A stretch of 12,889 bases of DNA from JABFSM01 sp052389555 (lineage in GTDB: Bacteria > Gemmatimonadota > Gemmatimonadetes > Gemmatimonadales > GWC2-71-9): contig JBQTHV010000202.1 in assembly GCA_052389555.1 (NCBI GenBank), positions 1 to 12,889 on the forward strand, in the 5' to 3' direction. The stretch's first letter is position 1, and each line of letters begins with the position of its first letter. Positions 6,838-12,889 of the stretch are shown here, in pieces. The notes beneath the pieces are model-generated. The model was not told the DNA's origin and ran no database searches. It saw only the letters and a list, made by a program, of their open reading frames with translations. Made by a program: the position numbers and the translations under genes.

Positions 6838-7704
6838 CTGAAAGAGCCAGAAACGCTCCGCCTCGCCCTGCCGAAAGGCCGCATGGAGGAGGGCGTCCTG
6901 CGCCTGCTCGCGGACGCCGGCATCCGGGTGCAGCTTGACCCACGGGGATACCGGCCAACCGTGTCGCTGTGCCATACCTCCTGCAAGCTGCTCAAGCCGC
7001 AGAGCATAGTGGAAATGCTCCACGCCGGGTCGCGCGACCTGGGCTTTGCCGGTGCCGATTGGGTGGCCGAGTTGAACGCCGACGTGGTGGAAATGCTCGA
7101 CCTCGGCATCGACCCGGTGCGCCTGGTGGCTGCCGCGCCGACCGAATTGCTCGAGAACGGGTGGCTACCCAGCCGGCCCGTCACCGTGGCCAGCGAGTAC
7201 GTGAATCTGACCACGCGATGGATGCAGGCCAACGAAATCGCGGGGACCGTGCTTCGCTCCTATGGGGCGACCGAGGTGCTGCCGCCGGAAGACGCGGACG
7301 TGATCGTAGACAATACCGCCACCGGATCCACCCTGCGCGCCAACCGGCTCGCCATTGTAGACGAGCTGATGCGCTCGTCCACCCGGCTGTACGCGCACCG
7401 GGCCTCGCTGGAGTACCCGTCGCGGCGGAGACGCATCGAGGAAATCGTCCTGCTGCTGCGCTCGGTGCTCGATGCCCGGTCGCGGGTCATGCTGGAGCTG
7501 AATGTCTGTGACGCCAAGCTGGAAGCCGTGATCGCGGTGCTTCCCTGCATGCGGGAGCCGACCATGGCGCGTCTGCACGGCGATGCGGGTTATGCAGTCA
7601 AGGCGGCCGTGCCCCGGGAAGGCCTCACCGAGGTCATCCCGTTGCTCAAGTCGCGCGGAGCGACGGATATCGTCGTCTATCCGCTCTCGCAGATCGTTCC
7701 GTGA
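6838..7704 (+). CDS. hisG: ATP phosphoribosyltransferase, long form
   Basis: HisG catalyses the first step of histidine synthesis, joining ATP and PRPP to give phosphoribosyl-ATP, in the cytoplasm. From a CTG start the protein has 288 residues. It opens with the expected LRLALPKGRMEEGVLRLLAD (7-26), then DLGFAGADWV (67-76), and the PRPP-binding loop VDNTATGSTLRAN (157-169). A regulatory C-terminal domain (about 205-288) includes LPCMREPTMARL and VIPLLKSRGATDIVVYPLS. This domain defines the long, histidine-feedback-inhibited form, so no HisZ partner is needed. The first in-frame ATG (6883) would delete the conserved LPKGR strand, and no ATG, GTG or TTG exists between it and the in-frame stop at 6778-6780. 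The start is therefore CTG at 6838 behind GAGGAG, or an ATG misread as CTG. The stop overlaps the hisC GTG. Confidence 0.95.
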   Translation: MKEPETLRLALPKGRMEEGVLRLLADAGIRVQLDPRGYRPTVSLCHTSCKLLKPQSIVEMLHAGSRDLGFAGADWVAELNADVVEMLDLGIDPVRLVAAAPTELLENGWLPSRPVTVASEYVNLTTRWMQANEIAGTVLRSYGATEVLPPEDADVIVDNTATGSTLRANRLAIVDELMRSSTRLYAHRASLEYPSRRRRIEEIVLLLRSVLDARSRVMLELNVCDAKLEAVIAVLPCMREPTMARLHGDAGYAVKAAVPREGLTEVIPLLKSRGATDIVVYPLSQIVP

Positions 7705-8750
7705 CCGCCGTGCTCACTCCCTCCAATCCGGTAGCGACCCAGGCATCCTACTCGGTGCCGCGCCCGCCCTTCCCGATCGACCTGCACCTGGACGGCAACG
7801 AAGGGCCGCCTCCTCCGCCTTCGCTGCTGGCCCGCGCGGTGCGCGACGGGGAAGTTCTCCGGCGCTATCCGTCGACCAAGGAGTTCGAGGCGAAGCTGGC
7901 CCGGCGCGCCGGCGTCGCTCCGGACCGCATGCTGGTGACCGCCGGCGCCGATGATGCGCTGGACCGGCTGTGCCGGACCATGCTGGCGGGCGGCCGGGAG
8001 ATCGTCCTCCCGGTCCCGACGTTCGAGATGCTGGACCGCTACGCCCGCGCCGCCGGTGGAATGGTCGTCGAGGTGGAATGGGGCAATCGTCCCTGGCCGC
8101 GCGAGGAAGTTATCGCCCGGCTGTCCGCACGAACCGGCATCGTCGCCGTGGTGAGCCCCAACAATCCGACGGGCGGCGTCGTGTCGGCGGACGATTTGCG
8201 CGCCGTGTCGGAGGCCGCGCCGCACGCGACCGTCCTGGTGGACATGGCCTATGCCGAGTTCGGCGATGGCCGGCTCACCGACCTGGCGCGGGACCTGCCT
8301 AACACGGTAGTAGCCCGGACGTTCTCCAAAGCGTGGGGTCTGGCCGGTTTGCGGGTCGGCTACGCCATCGGACCGGCGGAAGTCATTGGCTGGCTGCGCA
8401 GCGTGGGCGCGCCCTATGCCGTATCGGGACTATCGCTCGCGGTGGCCGCCCGGTGGATGGAGGAAGGTACCGCGACGATGGAGGCCTTCGTCGCCGAGGT
8501 ACGGGCCGAGCGCACCGAGCTCGAGGCATTCCTCTCGGACGCGGGGATAGCGGTACAGCCGAGCGCTGCCAATTTCGTCTTCGCCCGCTTCCGCGATGCG
8601 ACAACGGTATTGAACGGATTGGCCCAGCGAGGCATTGCCGTTCGGGCGTTTCCCAGCGATGCCCGGCTGCAGAACGCCTTGCGCATCACCTTGCCGGGCA
8701 CCCGGCCCGCGTTCGATCGGCTGCGGCGCGGGCTCCAGGAAGTGCTCTAG
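7701..8750 (+). CDS. hisC: Histidinol-phosphate aminotransferase
   Basis: HisC is a PLP enzyme converting imidazole-acetol phosphate and glutamate to histidinol phosphate and 2-oxoglutarate. The 349-residue protein has the class I/II aminotransferase layout. IDLHLDGNEGP (26-36) is the N-terminal substrate segment. VTAGADDALDRLC (79-91) lies in the cofactor phosphate region. VVSPNNPTGG (150-159) and VDMAYAEF (180-187, D181 and Y184) contact the pyridine ring. TFSKAWGLAGLRVGY (207-221) holds the Schiff-base lysine K210, with R218 in the family position. The ending FRDATTVLNGLAQRGIAV and LRITLPG are typical of HisC. The start is GTG at 7701, overlapping the hisG stop as GTGA with no strong ribosome binding site, which implies translational coupling. 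The stop is directly followed by the hisB ATG. Confidence 0.96.
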   Translation: MTAVLTPSNPVATQASYSVPRPPFPIDLHLDGNEGPPPPPSLLARAVRDGEVLRRYPSTKEFEAKLARRAGVAPDRMLVTAGADDALDRLCRTMLAGGREIVLPVPTFEMLDRYARAAGGMVVEVEWGNRPWPREEVIARLSARTGIVAVVSPNNPTGGVVSADDLRAVSEAAPHATVLVDMAYAEFGDGRLTDLARDLPNTVVARTFSKAWGLAGLRVGYAIGPAEVIGWLRSVGAPYAVSGLSLAVAARWMEEGTATMEAFVAEVRAERTELEAFLSDAGIAVQPSAANFVFARFRDATTVLNGLAQRGIAVRAFPSDARLQNALRITLPGTRPAFDRLRRGLQEVL

Positions 8751-9335
8751 ATGGCTGCGCGTAGCCACACCGTCGAGCGCCGAACCCGGGAGACCGACAT
8801 CTCCGCGACCCTGAACCTCGAGGGGACCGGAACGGCGGAGATCTCCACTGGCATCGGCATGCTGGACCACCTGTTGGCCCAGCTAGCTCAGCACGGGCGG
8901 TTCGACATTGCGCTGCGCTGCCAGGGCGACTTGAAAATTGATGACCACCACTCCGCGGAGGATTGCGCCCTGGCGCTGGGAGCGGCCCTGGACGGCGCGC
9001 TCGGCGACCGCCGGGGCATCCGCCGGTTCGGATCCGCCCACGCGCCCCTGGACGAGGCGCTCTCACGTGTGGTGATCGATTTGTCCGGGCGGCCCTGGCC
9101 GGAGGTGCGGCTGGACCTCCGGCGAGAGCGCCTGGGCGAGCTTGCCTGCGAGAACGTGACCCACTTTCTGAAGAGCTTCGCGATTGCCGCGCGGCTGACA
9201 TTGCACGCCGATGTCCTCCGCGGCGAGAACGACCACCACAAGGCCGAGGCGACTTTCAAAGCGCTGGCGCTGGCACTGCGCGAGGCGGTGACCCGGGACG
9301 GCGCGGGCGTGCCCAGCACCAAAGGCGTGCTGTGA
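8751..9335 (+). CDS. hisB: Imidazoleglycerol-phosphate dehydratase
   Basis: HisB removes water from imidazole glycerol phosphate to give imidazole-acetol phosphate. The 194 residues match the usual length of the stand-alone dehydratase. There is no phosphatase domain as in the bifunctional enteric HisB, so histidinol-phosphate phosphatase must be encoded elsewhere. Metal-binding motifs are complete: GMLDHLLAQLAQHG (36-49, H40 and H48), DDHHSAEDCALALG (64-77, H66, H67, E70), NVTHFLKSF (135-143, H138) and GENDHHKAEATFKAL (158-172, H162, H163, E166). These correspond to the two Mn sites of the family. The ATG abuts the hisC TAG with no intervening base, and AGGAAG at 8737-8742, inside hisC, is a well-spaced ribosome binding site. 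Confidence 0.97.
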   Translation: MAARSHTVERRTRETDISATLNLEGTGTAEISTGIGMLDHLLAQLAQHGRFDIALRCQGDLKIDDHHSAEDCALALGAALDGALGDRRGIRRFGSAHAPLDEALSRVVIDLSGRPWPEVRLDLRRERLGELACENVTHFLKSFAIAARLTLHADVLRGENDHHKAEATFKALALALREAVTRDGAGVPSTKGVL

Positions 9336-10702
9336 CCGCCAAGCGATTGATCGATGTTGTGGTTGTCCCCACCGGAACCGGCAATCTCGCATCGATGCTG
9401 GCAGCACTGGAACGGGTGGGCGCTCGGCCGCGCGTAGCCTCCGGTCCGCGCGACGTAGAGCAGGCGGCGCGTCTCGTGCTTCCCGGCGTGGGCACGTTCG
9501 GCGCGGCGAAGCAATCACTCGAGGAAGCGCGACTCTGGGACCCCATCCGGGCGCACCTCTCAGCGGGAAAACCGTCGCTGGTCGTGTGCCTGGGCCTGCA
9601 GCTGCTGGCCGAGGCAAGCGACGAGAGTCCAGGCGTGGTGGGACTCGGCATCGTCCCCGGTGCAGTGCGACGGTTTCCGGGTGAGCTCCGAGTGCCGCAG
9701 CTGGGATGGAACCTGGTCGAGGCGACCGCGTCGTGCCGCTTTCTCGAAAGTGGGCATGCCTATTTCGCCAACAGCTATTACTTGCGCGATGCCCCCGGAT
9801 GGGAAGTTGGCTGGTCGCGCTACGGCGAACCGTTCGTGGCCGCGCTGGAAAAGGGTGACGTCCTGGCCTGCCAGTTCCATCCGGAGCTCTCCGGAGATTT
9901 CGGCGCGGCCCTCCTGCATCGCTGGATAACCGGCACCGAGCGCGGGTCAGGGCCAATTCCGCGCATCATCCCTTGTCTGGACGTACGTGACGGACGGGTT
10001 GTGAAGGGCGTGCGTTTTCAGAACTTGCGGGATGCAGGCGATCCCGCCGAGCGCGCTGCGCTCTACCAGCAGCAAGGAGCGGACGAGCTGGTCGTGCTGG
10101 ATGTCTCCGCGACCGACGAAGGCCGCCGCACCCGGGCCGACACGGTGCGAGCGGTGCGGGCGCGTATCGGAATCCCGCTGACCGTCGGCGGTGGAGTGCG
10201 GGCGATCGACGACGTGGGGCGGCTGCTCGATGCGGGCGCCGACAAGGTCGGCATCAACACCGCTGCAGTCGCCGATCCGGACATTCTCGAGACGGTAGCC
10301 GGTCGATTCGGCCGGCAATGCACCGTTCTTGCGCTCGACGCAGCCCGCACCGAGCGCGGTTGGGAAGTGGTGACCCACGCGGGCAAGAACCGGACTGGCC
10401 TGGATGCGATTGCCTGGGCCGCCGAGGCAACCCGGCGCGGTGCCGGCGAGCTCCTGGTGACCAGCGTCGATCAGGACGGCACTCGGCAGGGGTATGACAC
10501 CGCACTGCTCCGCGCCATTCGCGGACGCGTATCGGTTCCGATCATCGCTTCCGGGGGAGCTTCCTGCGTGGAACATCTCCTCGATGCCCTGGAAGCCGGG
10601 GCCGACGCGGTACTGGCCGCCTCGATTTTTCACGATGGCGACCAGACTGTGGCTGCGGTGAAGGCGGCGCTGGCTGAGCGGGGCGCGCGGGTGCGGCGAT
10701 GA
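9332..10702 (+). CDS. hisHF: Imidazole glycerol phosphate synthase, HisH-HisF fusion
   Basis: One 456-residue protein joins the glutaminase (HisH, about 1-202) and the cyclase (HisF, about 208-456). It converts PRFAR and glutamine to imidazole glycerol phosphate and AICAR. The HisH triad is present: C86 in VVCLGLQLL, and H183 and E185 in QFHPE. HisF shows IPRIIPCLDVRDGRVVKGV (209-227, catalytic D217 and K225), TVGGGVRAIDD (284-294), ADKVGINTAAV (303-313), VLALDAART (332-340, catalytic D336), TSVDQDGTRQGYD (377-389) and ASIFHDGD (430-437). HisF normally starts with its own Met just before RIIPCLDV. Here the linker GTERGSGP runs straight in, so it is a true fusion, as in eukaryotic HIS7. The GTG start at 9332 overlaps the hisB stop as GTGA. 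The HisH half departs from consensus at several conserved positions (PTGTGN, VVCLG, NSYY). Confidence 0.95.
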   Translation: MTAKRLIDVVVVPTGTGNLASMLAALERVGARPRVASGPRDVEQAARLVLPGVGTFGAAKQSLEEARLWDPIRAHLSAGKPSLVVCLGLQLLAEASDESPGVVGLGIVPGAVRRFPGELRVPQLGWNLVEATASCRFLESGHAYFANSYYLRDAPGWEVGWSRYGEPFVAALEKGDVLACQFHPELSGDFGAALLHRWITGTERGSGPIPRIIPCLDVRDGRVVKGVRFQNLRDAGDPAERAALYQQQGADELVVLDVSATDEGRRTRADTVRAVRARIGIPLTVGGGVRAIDDVGRLLDAGADKVGINTAAVADPDILETVAGRFGRQCTVLALDAARTERGWEVVTHAGKNRTGLDAIAWAAEATRRGAGELLVTSVDQDGTRQGYDTALLRAIRGRVSVPIIASGGASCVEHLLDALEAGADAVLAASIFHDGDQTVAAVKAALAERGARVRR

Positions 10703-11946
10703 TCATTCCCTCGGTCGATGTCCAAAACGGCCGCGCCGTGCAACTGGTGGGCGGCCGGGAGCTGAGAATTGACGGAGGCGATCCGCGGCCCTGGGTGGAG
10801 CGGTTTGCGGTGGCTGGCGAAATCGCGATCATCGATTTGGACGCCGCCAAAGGAAGTGGATCGAACGCGGAGCTGATCGCCTCCCTGTTACGGCTGGCAC
10901 GGTGCCGGGTGGGTGGGGGAATCCGGGACGGGTCCACCGCGCTCGACTGGCTCGACCGCGGAGCTGCGAAGGTGATTCTGGGCACCGCGGCGCAGCCGGA
11001 TATTCTCACGAAATTGCCGCGCGAACGGGTCATCGCGGCGCTCGACGCCGAGGACGGAGAGGTGATGGTCCACGGCTGGCAGACCCGAACCGGCGCTCGG
11101 GTAGAGGATCGGGTCGCGGAGCTCATGCCGTACGTCGGCGGCTTTCTCGTCACCTTCATCGAGCGCGAAGGCCGCATGGTGGGCCTGGACCTGGAGCGCG
11201 CCCGGGCCCTGGTCGACCGGGCGAACGGCGTGCCCATCACCTTCGCGGGCGGAGTCGCTTCTCCGGAGGACATTGCCGTACTGGACCGGCTGGGGGCGGA
11301 CGCCCAGGTCGGCATGGCGCTCTATTCCGGTGCGCTGGATCTGGGCGATGCAATCGCCGCACCGCTCGCGAGCGACCGCCCCGACGGCCTGTTCCCGACG
11401 ATCGTGATGGATGTCCACGGCCAAGCGTTGGGTCTGGCGTACAGCAATCGCGAGAGCCTGCGTGAGGCGGTGCGCACCCGCACCGGCATCTACTGGTCGC
11501 GCGAGCGCGGCCTGTGGCGCAAAGGCGAGACCTCGGGCGACACGCAGGAGTTGCTCGAAGTCCGCCTCGACTGCGACCGCGACACGCTCGCCTTCGTGGT
11601 GCGGCAGCGGGGGAGTGGATTTTGCCACAAGGGAACTCCCGGGTGCTTTGGGGAGCGGCGCGGGCTGCCCGGGCTCGCAGCGACCGTCCGATCACGCCTC
11701 ATGAACCGGCCGCCCGGCTCGTACACCGCGCGATTGTTCGACGATTCCGATCTGCTCGCGAGCAAGCTTCTGGAGGAGGCGGGTGAGCTGGCCCAACCGG
11801 ACGCGGATGTGGCGCACGAGGCGGCCGATCTCTTGTACTTCACGCTGGTGCGCATGGCGAAAGCCGGGATTTCGCTCGAAGACGTGGAGCGCCGGCTGGC
11901 CGAGCGGGCATTGCGAGTTAGGCGACGCAGCGGCGACGCCCAATGA
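10699..11946 (+). CDS. hisAIE: Trifunctional HisA-HisI-HisE fusion
   Basis: A 415-residue protein with three consecutive pathway enzymes. Residues 1 to about 225 are HisA (ProFAR isomerase), with MIIPSVDVQNGRAVQL (D7), VGGGIRDG (71-78), ALDAEDGEVMVHGWQ (114-128, D116), TFIEREG (152-158) and FAGGVASPEDI (182-192). Residues 228 to about 320 are HisI (phosphoribosyl-AMP cyclohydrolase), with SRERGLWRKGETSG (267-280), metal-binding LDCDRDTL (290-297), and zinc cysteines in FCHKG and GCFG (C309, C316, with C292 likely third). Residues about 335-415 are HisE (phosphoribosyl-ATP pyrophosphatase), with GSYTARLFDD, SKLLEEAGELA and HEAADLLYF (acidic E359, E360, E363, E375, D378). Steps run 2 (HisE), 3 (HisI), 4 (HisA). 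The junctions have almost no linker and no plausible internal start. The ATG overlaps the hisHF stop as ATGA. HisA carries E157 where Asp is usual. Confidence 0.94.
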   Translation: MIIPSVDVQNGRAVQLVGGRELRIDGGDPRPWVERFAVAGEIAIIDLDAAKGSGSNAELIASLLRLARCRVGGGIRDGSTALDWLDRGAAKVILGTAAQPDILTKLPRERVIAALDAEDGEVMVHGWQTRTGARVEDRVAELMPYVGGFLVTFIEREGRMVGLDLERARALVDRANGVPITFAGGVASPEDIAVLDRLGADAQVGMALYSGALDLGDAIAAPLASDRPDGLFPTIVMDVHGQALGLAYSNRESLREAVRTRTGIYWSRERGLWRKGETSGDTQELLEVRLDCDRDTLAFVVRQRGSGFCHKGTPGCFGERRGLPGLAATVRSRLMNRPPGSYTARLFDDSDLLASKLLEEAGELAQPDADVAHEAADLLYFTLVRMAKAGISLEDVERRLAERALRVRRRSGDAQ

Positions 11947-12889
11947 GGCGGCTTCGACCCGAGCAGGTACCGGCGCGACGGAGTGCCGTTAACGTCGAAA
12001 CCCTGGCGCGCGCCGGTGCGATCGTGGACGACGTGCGGGCGCGGGGTCAAGCGGCCTTGCTGGAGCATGCGGCGCGGCTGGGCGATTGGAACCAGGGAGA
12101 ACCGTGGTTGCTCGACCAGGCGGCCTTGGGCCGGGCGTTCGAGGCGCAATCCGTCGAGGTCCGCGCCCTCCTGGAACGCACCGCCACGCGGATTCGCCGG
12201 TTCGCGGAGTTCCAGCGAGACAACCTGCGCACCGGATCGCTGCCCATCGAGGGGGGCGAAGCCGGATTCACCTTGGTGCCGGTCGCGCGGGCAGGCTGCT
12301 ACGCCCCCGGCGGCAGGTTTCCTCTCCCCTCGTCGGTGCTCATGACCGCGGTAACCGCCCGGGTGGCAGGCGTCGAGTCAGTCGCCGTTGCTTCACCCCG
12401 GCCCGCCCCCATCACGCTCGCGGCGGCACATGTCGCCGGGGCCGATGCGTTGCTTACCGTAGGCGGTGCCCAGGCGATTGCCGCGCTGGCGTTCGGAGCC
12501 GGACCACTTCAGGCCGTCGATGTCATCGTCGGGCCGGGAAACCGCTGGGTCACCGCCGCCAAGCACATCGTCTCGGGAGCCGTTGGCGTTGACGTGCTGG
12601 CGGGGCCGTCCGAGCTGGTGGTGATCGCGGACGACTCCGCCGATGCCTCGACCATCGCCGCCGATCTGCTCGCGCAGGCGGAGCACGATACGGACGCACT
12701 GCCAGTGCTCATCACGACCTCGACGGCGTTGGCGAACGCAGTGGATCGAGAGATTCAGGTGCAGCTCGAGACCCTCTCCACAGCAGCAACCGCACGGGCC
12801 GCCTTGGAGCAGGGGTATACCGTTGTCGTGCGCGATGACAACGAAGCCGTCGCGCTTTCGAATCGCATTGCACCGGAGCACGTGCAGCT
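11943..12889 (+). CDS. hisD: Histidinol dehydrogenase (3' end outside window)
   Basis: HisD carries out the last two steps, oxidising histidinol to histidinal and then histidine with NAD and zinc. The 315 residues seen cover about three quarters of a usual protein of about 430. The ATG at 11943 overlaps the hisAIE stop as ATGA. Recognisable blocks are PVARAGCYAPGGRFPLPSS (113-131), TVGGAQAIAALAFG (172-185), VDVIVGPGNRWVTAAKHIV (192-210) and VDVLAGPSELVVIAD (216-230). LLAQAEHDTDALPVL (242-256) contains the zinc ligands Q245 and H248, and IAPEHVQ (309-315) the catalytic pair E312 and H313. The N-terminal 60 residues are variable. The reading frame is open to the window edge. Further his genes, such as a phosphatase, could lie beyond it. 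Confidence 0.95.
   Translation, partial: MRRLRPEQVPARRSAVNVETLARAGAIVDDVRARGQAALLEHAARLGDWNQGEPWLLDQAALGRAFEAQSVEVRALLERTATRIRRFAEFQRDNLRTGSLPIEGGEAGFTLVPVARAGCYAPGGRFPLPSSVLMTAVTARVAGVESVAVASPRPAPITLAAAHVAGADALLTVGGAQAIAALAFGAGPLQAVDVIVGPGNRWVTAAKHIVSGAVGVDVLAGPSELVVIADDSADASTIAADLLAQAEHDTDALPVLITTSTALANAVDREIQVQLETLSTAATARAALEQGYTVVVRDDNEAVALSNRIAPEHVQ

Noticed and set aside
6883..7704. hisG starting at the ATG at 6883
   Set aside because: It would remove the conserved LRLALPKGR strand and leave the strong ribosome binding site 50 bases away.
8963..9331. N-terminal extension of the HisH frame into hisB
   Set aside because: The extension is arginine- and proline-rich, overlaps well-conserved hisB motifs in another frame, and HisH begins naturally at the GTG at 9332.
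1..12889. tRNA or rRNA genes, CRISPR arrays, insertion sequences, phage genes
   Set aside because: No repeat array, transposase motif or RNA gene pattern was recognised on reading either strand; covariance-model searches could not be run.

Overview
This is a GC-rich, densely coded stretch of a Gram-negative bacterial chromosome. The secreted amidase and amidohydrolase, the outer-membrane TonB-type barrel and the lipoprotein-like plug remnant resemble gene sets common in Gemmatimonadota. That placement is an inference from gene content, not from a marker gene. I see no tRNA, rRNA, CRISPR array, insertion sequence or phage gene.

The left half (1 to about 6675) is an envelope and periplasm region. 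It holds the 5' part of a secreted amidase on the minus strand (1-525). Next is a TonB-dependent-receptor-like barrel on the plus strand, whose signal peptide and N-terminal fold are cut from the rest by a one-base shift near 850. A decayed minus-strand remnant of a small plug-domain lipoprotein follows (3132-3376). An exported metal-dependent amidohydrolase (3442-5079) and an exported TPR protein (5089-6675) form a tight two-gene unit. These genes fit uptake and breakdown of amide or peptide-like compounds, but no substrate can be named.

The right half (about 6838 to the window end) is a histidine biosynthesis operon in the order hisG-hisC-hisB-hisHF-hisAIE-hisD. Every junction overlaps by 4 bases or abuts, so translation is probably coupled throughout. 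Two genes encode fusions. HisH and HisF are one protein, as in eukaryotic HIS7 enzymes. HisA, HisI and HisE are a single 415-residue protein carrying steps 2, 3 and 4. Steps 2 to 5 of the pathway therefore sit on two polypeptides encoded by overlapping genes. Only histidinol-phosphate phosphatase is not seen, and the window ends inside hisD.

Oddities worth checking are the hisG start, which appears to be CTG behind a good ribosome binding site; a small histidine-containing ORF just before hisG; departures from consensus in the HisH and HisA active-site regions; and the frame breaks in the left half, which may be real decay or consensus errors.
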